Source: UBA2357 sp046295975 (lineage in GTDB: Bacteria; Pseudomonadota; Gammaproteobacteria; Burkholderiales; Rhodocyclaceae). Taken from it: a stretch of 64,000 nt of DNA. The first letter of the stretch is position 1. Each line of letters starts with the position of its first letter. A program made the translations under genes and the position numbers. This document shows positions 8,156 to 17,604 of the stretch, piece after piece. Location: the NCBI GenBank assembly GCA_046295975.1, contig JBKBMG010000002.1, positions 189,933-253,932 on the forward strand. The letters run 5' to 3'. The notes under the pieces were generated by a model that made no database searches, was not told the origin of the DNA, and worked only from the letters and a program-made list of their open reading frames with translations.

Positions 8156-9307
8156 TCATTCCTCTCCGGTCAGCAGTTCGACCATCGTCTCTTCGTAAAT
8201 CCGCGACAGCGGCTCAAGCGCATCGACCGCGATGCATTCGTTGAGTTTGTGAATGGTGGCGTTGACCGGCCCGAATTCCACCACCTCATTGCAGATTGCG
8301 GCAATGAAGCGGCCGTCGGACGTACCACCGGTAGTCGAAAGCTCGGGTTGCCGGTCCAGTACCCGTCCGATGGAAGTGCTCAACGCATCCACCAGACAAC
8401 CGCGGCCGGTGAGATAGGGATTGCCGGACAAATGCCAGTCTAAGGTGTACGCCAGTCGGTGGCGATCGAGGATGGCGTGTGTGCGTTGCTTCAAAGCGTC
8501 GGCCGTGGTCACGGAGGCAAAGCGGAAGTTGAACATCACCTCGCATTCCGAAGGAATCACGTTGTTGGCTCCGGTGCCGGCATGGATGTTGGACACCTGG
8601 AAGGTCGTGGGCGGGAAGTACTCGTTCCCCTGATCCCATTCGATCGCCGTGAGTTCCGCGAGTGCGGGCGCAAACTCGTGTATCGGGTTGCGCGCCAGAT
8701 GCGGATAGGCGACGTGGCCTTGCTGACCCTTGACGCGGAGCGTACCCGACAGCGAACCGCGCCGGCCATTCTTGATCATGTCGCCAAGCGCCTCGACGGA
8801 GGTTGGCTCTCCAACCACGCAGTAGTCGAGTCGTTCGCCTCGCGCCGCGAGCGCCTCAACCACCTTGACGGTACCGTGAGCGGCGCAGCCTTCTTCGTCG
8901 GAGGTGAGCAGCAGTGCAATCGAACCTGCGTGATCCGGATGATCGGCGACGAAGCGCTCGATGGCGGTCACGAACGCAGCGAGCGAGGACTTCATGTCGG
9001 CCGCACCGCGGCCGAAAAGCTGGCCATCGCGAATCGTCGGCTCGAACGGCGGGCTATCCCAGCGCTCCAGCGGTCCGGGGGGGACGACATCGGTGTGGCC
9101 GGCAAAGCACAGCACGGGGGTGGCGTCCCCGCGCCGCGCCCAAAGGTTGCAGGTGCCGCCGAGGTCTATGCGTTCGAACTGGAAACCGAGCGGGCGCAGA
9201 CGTGCCGCAATCAGTTCCAGGCAACCCGCATCCTCGGGCGTCACCGAGGGGCGGGCGATCAATTCGCGCGCGAGCTCCAGCGTCGGCGCGGATCGGGATA
9301 CAGTCAT
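8156..9307 (-). CDS. dapE: Succinyl-diaminopimelate desuccinylase DapE
   Basis: Zinc-dependent hydrolase of the succinylase lysine/meso-DAP pathway, converting N-succinyl-LL-DAP to LL-DAP. At 383 residues it fits the family (~375). M20 metallopeptidase motifs are FAGHTDVVPPG (His71, Asp73), GRGAADMKS (bridging Asp), TSDEEG (catalytic and metal glutamates) and the C-terminal TSDGRF and GPVNATIHKLNE. It works with dapD and dapC encoded just upstream on the same strand, separated by a pilU-type gene. prmB follows with a one-base gap. Confidence 0.96.
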   Translation of the reverse strand: MTVSRSAPTLELARELIARPSVTPEDAGCLELIAARLRPLGFQFERIDLGGTCNLWARRGDATPVLCFAGHTDVVPPGPLERWDSPPFEPTIRDGQLFGRGAADMKSSLAAFVTAIERFVADHPDHAGSIALLLTSDEEGCAAHGTVKVVEALAARGERLDYCVVGEPTSVEALGDMIKNGRRGSLSGTLRVKGQQGHVAYPHLARNPIHEFAPALAELTAIEWDQGNEYFPPTTFQVSNIHAGTGANNVIPSECEVMFNFRFASVTTADALKQRTHAILDRHRLAYTLDWHLSGNPYLTGRGCLVDALSTSIGRVLDRQPELSTTGGTSDGRFIAAICNEVVEFGPVNATIHKLNECIAVDALEPLSRIYEETMVELLTGEE

Positions 9308-9492
9308 CTGGATTCCAGGGTCAGGGTTGTATGTGTGGGGTATTGCTTCAGGCCAGCCCGAAAAGCCGCTTGCACGATCGGATGGCTGATTCCACGCAGT
9401 GCCTGGAGCTACCCGCCCTCAGGCGCCGCGCCGCAACCCGTGTGGGGAAGAACCCCTTGCAATCCGGTCGCTTGCGACGGCCTCTTGGGCGC

Positions 9493-10680
9493 TCAGTTGT
9501 TGGTCTCGTCGCCCAGATGCAACGAAAACTCGCGGAAGGAGGCGCCGTCAGGTTCAGTGCTCTCGAAATCGATCACCGGGGCCGGGCGCTGGGCGCCGCC
9601 GCCGTTCTTGCCGTCGTCGCCGATCTGGGCGTTGTTGATCAGCCAGGCGAGGTTGGTCGGCGAGTCGGCATTCGCAAGCGCCTCGTCCAGGGTGATGACG
9701 TTTTCGCGATACAGGCGGAACAAGTCCTGCTCGAAGGTCTGCGACCCCGGCGCAAGCGTCTGCTCCATCGCCTCCTTGATCTCGTTGAGCTCGCCGCGCT
9801 GGATCAATTCGGAGATGTGGCGGGTGTTCATCAGAATCTCCACCGACGGCGTGCGCTTGCCGTCCGGCCTGCGCGCGAGCCGCTGCGAGAGAATGCACTT
9901 GAGCGCCACGGCCAGATCGAGATAGAGCAGCGAACGATTTTCCAGCGGGAAAAAGTTCACGATCCGGTTCAGCGCGTGGTACGCGTTGTTGGCGTGCAGC
10001 GTTGCAAGGCACAGGTGGCCGGTCTGAGCATAGGAGAGGGCGGCCTGCATGGTCTCGCGGTCACGGATCTCACCGATCAGGATGCAGTCGGGCGCCTGGC
10101 GCATCGCGTTGCGCAAGGCCTCCTGCCAGTTGTGGGTGTCGATCCCGACTTCGCGCTGGTTCACCACCGACTTCTTGTGGCGGAACAGGTATTCGATGGG
10201 ATCTTCGACGGTCAGGATGTGACCGGTGCGATTACGGTTCCGGTGATCGATCATCGACGCGAGGGTGGTCGACTTGCCCGAGCCGGTAGAGCCGACCACC
10301 AGCACCAGGCCGCGCTTTTCCATTACCACGTCGGCCAGCACCGCCGGCAAGCCAAGGGTTTCCAGCGTCGGAATATCGCCCTGGATGAAACGCACCACCA
10401 CACTGATGCTGTTGCGCTGCCAGAACAGGTTGATACGGAAGTTGCCGACGTCGCGCACCCCGTGCGAGAGGTTCAACTCCTTCTCGCGCTCGAAGCGCTC
10501 GATCTGCTCGGGCTTCATCATTTCGTAGACCATGCGCTGGATCATCGCCGGCTCCATGACCTGCTGATTGATAGGCATGGTGTGGCCCTGGATCTTGATA
10601 TGGATCGGGGCGCCGGCGGTGATGAAGATGTCCGACGCCTGCTTCTCGGCCATCAACTGGAACAGCTTGTCGAAAATCAT
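9493..10680 (-). CDS. pilU: Type IV pilus retraction ATPase, PilT/PilU family (PilU-like)
   Basis: Hexameric cytoplasmic AAA-type motor that powers or assists pilus retraction. The 395 residues carry Walker A GSTGSGKST at ~130-138, the Asp box VEDPIEYL, Walker B CILIGEIRD and the His box GHLCLATLHANN. The C-terminus GASFREFSLHL and the extra length compared with PilT (~345) are PilU hallmarks. It is the only pilus gene in view and lies between dapD and dapE. The 185 bases between it and dapE hold no gene and no clear signal. Confidence 0.88.
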   Translation of the reverse strand: MIFDKLFQLMAEKQASDIFITAGAPIHIKIQGHTMPINQQVMEPAMIQRMVYEMMKPEQIERFEREKELNLSHGVRDVGNFRINLFWQRNSISVVVRFIQGDIPTLETLGLPAVLADVVMEKRGLVLVVGSTGSGKSTTLASMIDHRNRNRTGHILTVEDPIEYLFRHKKSVVNQREVGIDTHNWQEALRNAMRQAPDCILIGEIRDRETMQAALSYAQTGHLCLATLHANNAYHALNRIVNFFPLENRSLLYLDLAVALKCILSQRLARRPDGKRTPSVEILMNTRHISELIQRGELNEIKEAMEQTLAPGSQTFEQDLFRLYRENVITLDEALANADSPTNLAWLINNAQIGDDGKNGGGAQRPAPVIDFESTEPDGASFREFSLHLGDETNN

Positions 10681-10760
10681 GGTCTCGATGCTCCGCTACG
10701 GGATGTTTCGAATTCGCGGCGCCCGGCGAGCGAACGCCGCGAACAGGCAGACAAGGGGAC

Positions 10761-11582
10761 TCAGGCGCCCCTGAGCAATTCGTTGATGCCGGTCTTGGCG
10801 CGCGTCTGAGCGTCGACCCGCTTCACGATCACGGCGCAGTACAAACTGTACTTGCCGTCGGCCGAGGGCAGGCTGCCGGGCACCACGACCGAGCCGGACG
10901 GCACGCGGCCATAATGCACTTCGCCGGTCTCGCGGTCGTAGATACGGGTGCTCTGGCCGATGTACACCCCCATGGAAATCACCGCGTTCTCTTCGACGAT
11001 CACCCCTTCCACGATCTCGGAACGGGCGCCAACGAAGACGTTGTCTTCAATGATCACCGGGCCGGCCTGAACCGGCTCGAGCACGCCACCGATGCCGACA
11101 CCACCGGACAGATGCACGTTCTTGCCGATCTGGGCGCAGGATCCGACCGTCGCCCAGGTGTCTACCATCGTGCCCTCATCGACGTAGGCACCGATGTTCA
11201 CATAGGAGGGCATGAGCACCACGTTTCGGGCGATGTAGCTGCCCTTGCGTGCAGTGGCGGGGGGTACCACGCGGAACCCGCCCTGCTGGAACTGCTCGGG
11301 CGTGTAATCGGCGAACTTGGTCGGCACCTTGTCGAAGTACTGGGTCGCACCACCCGGCATGATCTGGTTGTCGGCGAGGCGGAAGGAAATCAGCACGGCC
11401 TTCTTGATCCACTGGTTTACCACCCACTGACCGTCCTGCTTCTCGGCCACGCGCAGGGTACCGGCATCCAGGCCGTCGATCACACGGGCGACAGCCTCGC
11501 GCACGGCTGCCGGAGCGGAGGCGGGGGACAAGTTGGCGCGGTTCTCGAACGCCTCGTCGATGATGTTCTGTAGTTCTTGCAT
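10761..11582 (-). CDS. dapD: Tetrahydrodipicolinate N-succinyltransferase DapD
   Basis: Transfers succinyl from succinyl-CoA to tetrahydrodipicolinate in lysine/DAP synthesis. The 273 residues match E. coli DapD (274). A left-handed beta-helix of hexapeptide repeats (ARNVVLMPSYVNIGAYVDEG, then IIEDNVFVGARSEIVEGVIV) fills the centre. I chose the ATG giving MQELQNIIDEAFE, the family start; an in-frame GTG four codons upstream (11594) is the alternative. Only 12 bases separate it from the dapC stop, and pilU follows 80 bases downstream. Confidence 0.96.
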   Translation of the reverse strand: MQELQNIIDEAFENRANLSPASAPAAVREAVARVIDGLDAGTLRVAEKQDGQWVVNQWIKKAVLISFRLADNQIMPGGATQYFDKVPTKFADYTPEQFQQGGFRVVPPATARKGSYIARNVVLMPSYVNIGAYVDEGTMVDTWATVGSCAQIGKNVHLSGGVGIGGVLEPVQAGPVIIEDNVFVGARSEIVEGVIVEENAVISMGVYIGQSTRIYDRETGEVHYGRVPSGSVVVPGSLPSADGKYSLYCAVIVKRVDAQTRAKTGINELLRGA

Positions 11583-11594
11583 GAAAATATCCAC

Positions 11595-12836
11595 TCAGGG
11601 TTGTCGGAACTGTTCGCAGAAGGTGGCGATGCGCTCTGCCGCCTCCACGCATTCTTCGATGTCGGCCACCAGTGCGATCCGGACGAAAGCTTCGCCGGGG
11701 TTGCCGGCGTCACCCGGGCGTGCGAGGAAACTGCCCGGCAGCACCGTGACATTATAGGTAGCCTGCAGGTCGCGGGCGAAACGGGCGTCAGCGGACAATT
11801 CGCCATCGCCCTTGGTCGGTACGCGTGCCCACAGGTAGAAACCGGCATCGGGTCGGCCGAACGCCAGCCACGGCGCCAGTATCGGCATGACGCGGGTGAA
11901 CTTCTCGCGATAGCGCCGGCGGTTATCGGCCACGTGCGCCTCATCGGCCCAAGCCGCGCACGAGGCCGCCTGAACCGGCGTCCCCATTGCACAGCCATGG
12001 TAGGTACGGTAGCGCAGAAAGGCCTTGAGCAGCTTCGCATCCCCCGCAACGAAGCCGGATCGCAGGCCGGGTACGTTGGAGCGCTTGGACAGGCTGGTGA
12101 ACATCACCAGATTGCGGAAATCGTCGCGACCGAGTTGTCGGGCCGCCTGCAGGGCACCCAGCGGCGGGGCTGCTTCGTCGAAATAGATTTCCGAATAACA
12201 CTCGTCCGCAGCGATCACGAAGCCGTGGCGGTCCGAGAGCTCAAACAGGCAGCGCCATTCGTCCAGCGTCATCACGCGGCCGGTCGGATTGCCCGGCGAA
12301 CACACGAACACCAGTTGGACGTCCTGCCAGTAGGTTTCCGGCAAGGCTTCGAAGCCGCTCGCGAAATCGTTTTCGGGACGGTTGTCCACGAAAATGGGTG
12401 TCGCACCCGCCAGCAGCGCCGCACCTTCGTAGATCTGATAGAACGGATTCGGACAGACCACCCTGGCCCGCCTGTCATGCCCGTCGAGCACGCACTGGGC
12501 AAAGGCGAACAAGGCCTCGCGCGAACCATTCACCGGCAGCACCTCGGTATCCGGGTCGATGTGCGCAAGCGCGAAACGCCGCATCAGCCAATCGGCAAAG
12601 GTATGGCGTAGCGCCTCGCCGCCGAGCGTGGTCGGATACACGGACAGGCCGTCGAGGTGCGATACCAGCGCCTCGCGAATGAAGCCGGGCGTGGGATGTT
12701 GCGGTTCGCCGATGGACAGTCGGATCGGCGCGTGAGCGGGGTCGGGCACGACGCCGGCGAACAGGGTGCGAAGCTTCTCGAACGGGTAGGGGTGGAGGCG
12801 ATCTAGATCGGGGTTCACGCTGGATGGAAACGGCAT
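11595..12836 (-). CDS. dapC: Succinyldiaminopimelate transaminase DapC
   Basis: PLP aminotransferase converting N-succinyl-2-amino-6-ketopimelate to succinyl-DAP. The 413 residues show class I features: PNPFYQIYEGAAL, VCSPGNPTGRVM, DECYSEIYF (cofactor Asp), the Schiff-base lysine in SLSKRSNVPGLRSGF, and the C-terminal carboxylate arginine region. The DapC assignment rests on similarity to the betaproteobacterial enzyme and on its operon with dapD and dapE. It is the first gene of this minus-strand group and is divergent from smc; the ~100-base gap must hold both promoters. Confidence 0.93.
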   Translation of the reverse strand: MPFPSSVNPDLDRLHPYPFEKLRTLFAGVVPDPAHAPIRLSIGEPQHPTPGFIREALVSHLDGLSVYPTTLGGEALRHTFADWLMRRFALAHIDPDTEVLPVNGSREALFAFAQCVLDGHDRRARVVCPNPFYQIYEGAALLAGATPIFVDNRPENDFASGFEALPETYWQDVQLVFVCSPGNPTGRVMTLDEWRCLFELSDRHGFVIAADECYSEIYFDEAAPPLGALQAARQLGRDDFRNLVMFTSLSKRSNVPGLRSGFVAGDAKLLKAFLRYRTYHGCAMGTPVQAASCAAWADEAHVADNRRRYREKFTRVMPILAPWLAFGRPDAGFYLWARVPTKGDGELSADARFARDLQATYNVTVLPGSFLARPGDAGNPGEAFVRIALVADIEECVEAAERIATFCEQFRQP

Positions 12837-12934
12837 AACAAAAGGTTACGGGCGCTGAGGCGCGGCAGTCATAGATGGTATCATGCGCGCCAAACGCATT
12901 CCCGCCTCCCAACAAATCCGACGCCAGCCCCGAC

Positions 12935-15900
12935 GTGCGCCTGTCCAAGCTCAAACTCGCCGGATTCAAGACCTTCGTCGACCCCACCACGGTGGTGACG
13001 CCCGGCAATCTGGTCGGCGTGGTCGGCCCGAATGGTTGCGGCAAGTCGAACATCATCGACGCGGTACGCTGGGTGCTGGGCGAGACGCGCGCCAGCGCGC
13101 TGCGCGGCGAGTCCATGCAGGACGTCATCTTCAACGGTTCGACCACCCGCAAACCGGTGTCGCGTGCGAGCGTCGAACTGGTGTTCGACAATGCCGAGGG
13201 CAGGGCGGCCGGACAGTGGTCGCGCTACGCCGAGATCTCGGTCAAGCGGGTGCTCGATCGAAGCGGCGAATCCACCTACTACATCAATAACGTCCACGTG
13301 CGCCGCAAGGACGTGATCGACCTCTTCCTGGGCACCGGCCTCGGCCCGCGCGCCTACGCGATCATCGAACAAGGCATGATTTCGCGCATCATCGAGGCGC
13401 GCCCGGAGGATATCCGCGGTTTTCTGGAAGAAGCTGCAGGCGTCACCAAATATCGCGAACGGCGCAAGGAAACCGAGGGACGTCTGTCAGACGCGCGCGA
13501 CAACCTCGCCCGACTGGATGACATCCGTACCGAACTGGGCGAGCGCATCGAGCGGCTGACGGTCCAGGCCGCGGTCGCACAGCGCTTTCGCGAACTCAGC
13601 GCAACCCACACCCAGCGCCAGCATCTGCTATGGCTGCTCAAGCGCAACGAGGCGCTGGATGAGCGCGACCGCCTGCAGGCTGCGCTGAACGAACTCAGCC
13701 GCAGAATGGAGGCGGACAGTGCCCGCCTGCAGGAACTGGAGGCCGAGGTCGAAGCGGTGCGCGAGGCGCATTTTGCCGCCTCCGAGGCCACCCACGCCGC
13801 GCAGACCGATTTGTTCGCCATCAGTGCCGAAGTGAGCCGGCTGGAGGGGGAGATACGCCATCTCTCCGATGCCCGGACGCGCTTGAACGCGCGCCTGGAG
13901 GAACTGGAACGCGAGCGCCTGCAGTGGGGAGAGCGACGTACCGGACTGCAGGACGACCAGTCGCGCTGGCGCGAACTGTTGGAAAACGCCACGTTGCGCG
14001 TGGCACAGGCCGAAGCGCGACACGACGAGGTGGCTACGGCGCTGCCCGAGGCAGAGTCGCTCAGGCGGAACTCGGAAGCCACCGCATCCGCCGCACGACG
14101 CGAACTGTCGCAGACCGAACAACAACTGCGCGTCGAAGAGGCCAACCGGGCAAGCGCGCGTCGCACGCTGGAAGCGCTGGAAACACGCCGACAGCGCATC
14201 GCCGCCGAACAAGCAGCGATCGAGGCCCCCGACGAACTTGAGATCGCTCGCTCGGAGGCGCAACTGGACGCACTGGGCGATAGCCTGCAGATGCTGGAAC
14301 AGCATTTCGGCGAATTGCAGGCGCGTGCGCCTGAAGCCCAGGCAGCGCTCAAGCAAGCGCTCGACCATGAGCGCCAGGCACAGCGCGCGGTCACCGAGTT
14401 GCGGGCGCGGCGGGACGCGTTGCTGCAACTGCAGGCCAAGGTCCAGTCTCAGGGCAAACTGGGTGACTGGCTCAAGCGCCACCGACTCGAATCGCTGGCG
14501 CCCCTGTGGAAATCGTTGCGGGTGGAAGCGGGTTGGGAAACGGCGGTGGAGGCCGCCCTGCGCGAGCGCCTCGGTGCGCTCACCGGTGACGTGGCCGCAG
14601 CGGTTGCAGCGGTACTGGACGAAACGCCGCCCGAATCGCTTGCGGTGGTTTTGCCCGCGGGTGTGCCGGACGGCGCGGCGACGTCCATCCCACACCTCAC
14701 CGACATACCCGCGTTGCGCGGGCGGGTACATGCGACGAACCCGCAGGTGGCGGCCCTGCTCGATGAATGGTTGGCAGGTTTCCACGTGGCCGATACGCTC
14801 ACCGGCTGGATGGATCGGGCAGCCGAACTACCGCCAGGCGTGGTGCTGGTCAGCCAAGCGGGGCAGTTGCTGAGTCGCAGCGCACTGGTGCACTTCGCCG
14901 CCAGCGATCGCACCCATGGCGTGATGGAGCGCCAGCGGGAAATCGACACACTGGCCGAAGAGCAGGCCGCCCGCGAAGAGCTGGCCCATCTCGCACACGA
15001 CGCGCTGATCGCCGCCGAAGCCGACGCCGAGGACGTTCAGCAGCGCGTCGCCGAGCACCGTCGTGAACTCCAGTTGCTGCAGCAGCGCCGTCACGACGCT
15101 CAGGTCGAACATCTCAAGCTGGTGCAGGCCCGCCAACGGGCCGAGGAGCGCAGCGAACGGGTGACGCGCGATCTGGCCGACGTCGCTCATCAGGAGGAGC
15201 AGGAGCGGGCACATTTGTCGCGCGCCGAACTCGAGTTCGAACGCTTTTCGGAGCTGGCCGAACTGCAGCGCCAACGCCTCGCGGCAGCGGACGAACTGCT
15301 CGCCGAACATGACCGCGCCCTGCGCGAGACGCGCACGCTGGAACAGGCAATGGCACGCGAGCTGCAGGAGGCGCGTTTTTCCGAACGCGAATGCACCGCC
15401 AAACTGGACGAGATCCAGCGCAATCTCGCACTCGCCGACGAACAGTTACGACGCCTGGAAGAGGAGGCGCACACCCGCGAACAGGAGTTGTCCGCCACCG
15501 ACACCCTGCGCTCCAGTGATGCGCTGCAGGAAGCACTGGCGCTGCGCCAGCGGCGCGAGACCGCGCTGGCCGCCTGCCGCGATCAGCAGGAGCAGATCGC
15601 TGCGCGACTCAAGCAGACCGAGGAAGCCCGACTGCGTACCGAGCAGGAGGCGGGGCCAGCCCGCAACCAGGTCGGTGAATTGCGCCTGGCGGTGCAGGCC
15701 GCGGAACTGGCTGCGGCACAGTTCGCCGAACGCCTGGTCGAGGCGAGTGCCGACGAAGCTTCGCTGTTGCCGCTGCTGACCGCCGATCTGCGTGAAACCA
15801 GTCTGCAGCGCGACGTCAATCGCCTGGCGCGGGAAATTGCCGAACTCGGCCAGGTCAACCTCGCTGCCCTCGACGAACTGAGCAGTGCGAGCGAGCGCAA

Positions 15901-16468
15901 GGGCTACCTGGACGCGCAATACGAGGACTTGACGCAGGCAATCCTGACGCTGGAGGATGCGATCCGCCGCATCGACCGCGAGACCCGCGAACAGCTGCAG
16001 GAAACCTACAACACCGTCACCCGCCAGTTCGGCACGCTGTTCCCGCAACTGTTCGGTGGCGGGCAGGCGCGGCTGGTGCTGACCGGTGACGAAATCCTCG
16101 ACGCTGGCATTCAGATCGTGGCGCAACCGCCAGGCAAGAAGAACACCTCCATTCACTTGCTGTCGGGTGGGGAGAAGGCGCTTACCGCGATCGCACTGGT
16201 GTTCGCGATGTTCCAGCTCAATCCGGCGCCATTCTGTATGCTTGACGAGGTCGACGCGCCGTTGGACGATGCGAACACCGAACGCTACTGCCAGATGGTC
16301 AAGCGGATGTCGTCGCAAACCCAGTTCGTGTTCATCAGTCACAGCAAGATCACGATGGAGATCGCCGAACAACTGGTCGGTGTGACGATGCAGGAACAAG
16401 GGGTATCCAGGGTCGTGGAAGTGGATATCGAAGAAGCGCTGCGCATGGCTGAGCCCGCGCCAGCGTGA
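12935..16468 (+). CDS. smc: Chromosome partition protein SMC
   Basis: Chromosome condensation and segregation ATPase (1177 residues). Walker A VGPNGCGKSN lies near the N-terminus. Two long coiled coils rich in Glu, Arg, Ala and Leu flank a globular hinge at ~510-670. The ABC signature LLSGGEKALTAIAL and Walker B FCMLDEVDAPLDD lie near the C-terminus. The GTG giving (M)RLSKLKLAGFKTFVDPT is chosen as the family start, although no strong ribosome site precedes it; an in-frame ATG at 12875 would add 20 non-conserved residues. A possible -10 TATCAT lies at 12879-12884. zipA and ligA follow closely. Confidence 0.95.
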   Translation: MRLSKLKLAGFKTFVDPTTVVTPGNLVGVVGPNGCGKSNIIDAVRWVLGETRASALRGESMQDVIFNGSTTRKPVSRASVELVFDNAEGRAAGQWSRYAEISVKRVLDRSGESTYYINNVHVRRKDVIDLFLGTGLGPRAYAIIEQGMISRIIEARPEDIRGFLEEAAGVTKYRERRKETEGRLSDARDNLARLDDIRTELGERIERLTVQAAVAQRFRELSATHTQRQHLLWLLKRNEALDERDRLQAALNELSRRMEADSARLQELEAEVEAVREAHFAASEATHAAQTDLFAISAEVSRLEGEIRHLSDARTRLNARLEELERERLQWGERRTGLQDDQSRWRELLENATLRVAQAEARHDEVATALPEAESLRRNSEATASAARRELSQTEQQLRVEEANRASARRTLEALETRRQRIAAEQAAIEAPDELEIARSEAQLDALGDSLQMLEQHFGELQARAPEAQAALKQALDHERQAQRAVTELRARRDALLQLQAKVQSQGKLGDWLKRHRLESLAPLWKSLRVEAGWETAVEAALRERLGALTGDVAAAVAAVLDETPPESLAVVLPAGVPDGAATSIPHLTDIPALRGRVHATNPQVAALLDEWLAGFHVADTLTGWMDRAAELPPGVVLVSQAGQLLSRSALVHFAASDRTHGVMERQREIDTLAEEQAAREELAHLAHDALIAAEADAEDVQQRVAEHRRELQLLQQRRHDAQVEHLKLVQARQRAEERSERVTRDLADVAHQEEQERAHLSRAELEFERFSELAELQRQRLAAADELLAEHDRALRETRTLEQAMARELQEARFSERECTAKLDEIQRNLALADEQLRRLEEEAHTREQELSATDTLRSSDALQEALALRQRRETALAACRDQQEQIAARLKQTEEARLRTEQEAGPARNQVGELRLAVQAAELAAAQFAERLVEASADEASLLPLLTADLRETSLQRDVNRLAREIAELGQVNLAALDELSSASERKGYLDAQYEDLTQAILTLEDAIRRIDRETREQLQETYNTVTRQFGTLFPQLFGGGQARLVLTGDEILDAGIQIVAQPPGKKNTSIHLLSGGEKALTAIALVFAMFQLNPAPFCMLDEVDAPLDDANTERYCQMVKRMSSQTQFVFISHSKITMEIAEQLVGVTMQEQGVSRVVEVDIEEALRMAEPAPA

Positions 16469-16482
16469 TAACGGGAAAATAG

Positions 16483-17604
16483 ATGGATAGCGAATTGCAG
16501 ATCGGGCTGGTCGCGCTCGGCGTTGCGGCCGTGGTGGGCATCATTGCCTACAACAAGTGGCAGGAGCGAAAGCATCGCAAGCAGGCGGAGTCCGCATTCC
16601 GCTCGGAGCATCGCGACGTACTGCTCGAGCCGCGGGAACAGGACGAGGCGATGCGTCCCGGCCACCGTGTCGAACCACAGGACGCTCGCCTGGAACCGGG
16701 CGTCGAACCGCTGGCGCGGCCGGCGACCGCCACGCCGGCCAGTACGCCATCGGGTCGTCAGAACACCCCCGGCGCGCCGGACGCAATCGACCCGAGGATC
16801 GATTGCGTGATCCGCATCGAGTCCATCGAACCGCTCGATGCCGGCCGTCTGTGGGCGGCGCAAAAAGACCAGCTTCAGGGCTTCAACCGCAGCATGCGCT
16901 GGTTTGCCTTTGACGATGCCGGCAACGTCTGGCGTGCTCTTACCGGACACACGACAGGACAATTCCATTGGTTTTGCGTCGCGATGCAGATGGTCAGCCG
17001 CCGGGGCGCGATCGGCGAGGCCGATTTCGTGCGCTTCTCCGAAGGCGTCCAGCGTGTCGCAGACCAGTTCCTCGCCGTACCGGCGGACGTACCTGCGCGA
17101 GCGGCGGCGCTCGCCAGTGCGGCCGAAGTCGACCGCTTCTGTGCCAGTGTTGACGTGCAGGTCGGTGTCAACATCATCGCCCATCAACACCCCTTCGCAG
17201 GCACCAAGGTACGCGCCCTGGCCGAAGCGAACGGCATGATGCTGGGCGACGACGGCACTTTCCACGCCCACGACGAGGACGGTCGCACACTGTTTTCGTT
17301 GAGCAACATGGAACCGTCACTGTTCTCGGCCAGCGAGATGCGCCATCTCCACACATCCGGGCTGACGCTGCTGATCGACGTGCCACTGGTGCTCGATGGG
17401 GTAGGGGCCTTCGACCGCATGATGCGCGTCGCAAACCAGATGGCGCATTCCTTGGAAGGCAGTATCGTGGACGACAACCGCACCAGCTTCGGCCCCGAGT
17501 CGGCGGCGTTGATCCGATCGCAGATCCAGCACTTCCAGGCGCGCATGGCCGAAGCCGGAATGCCGGCCGGCAGCACACTGGCTTTAAGACTGTTCTCCGC
17601 ATGA
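16483..17604 (+). CDS. zipA: Cell division protein ZipA (FtsZ-binding)
   Basis: Inner-membrane anchor of the FtsZ ring. The 373 residues begin with one N-terminal membrane helix (IGLVALGVAAVVGIIAY, ~7-23). A charged and Pro/Ala-rich linker runs to ~100 and a C-terminal globular ZipA domain follows (from IDCVIRIESIEP, with HWFCVAMQMV and LTLLIDVPLV). Overall identity to the E. coli protein looks low. The call therefore also rests on the position between smc and ligA, which is conserved in many proteobacteria. The stop overlaps the ligA start (ATGA). Confidence 0.85.
   Translation: MDSELQIGLVALGVAAVVGIIAYNKWQERKHRKQAESAFRSEHRDVLLEPREQDEAMRPGHRVEPQDARLEPGVEPLARPATATPASTPSGRQNTPGAPDAIDPRIDCVIRIESIEPLDAGRLWAAQKDQLQGFNRSMRWFAFDDAGNVWRALTGHTTGQFHWFCVAMQMVSRRGAIGEADFVRFSEGVQRVADQFLAVPADVPARAAALASAAEVDRFCASVDVQVGVNIIAHQHPFAGTKVRALAEANGMMLGDDGTFHAHDEDGRTLFSLSNMEPSLFSASEMRHLHTSGLTLLIDVPLVLDGVGAFDRMMRVANQMAHSLEGSIVDDNRTSFGPESAALIRSQIQHFQARMAEAGMPAGSTLALRLFSA

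Noticed and set aside
8914..10809. 631-codon open frame opposite dapE and pilU
   Set aside because: Spans two unrelated genes and their intergenic gap in antisense; Arg-rich non-protein-like sequence.
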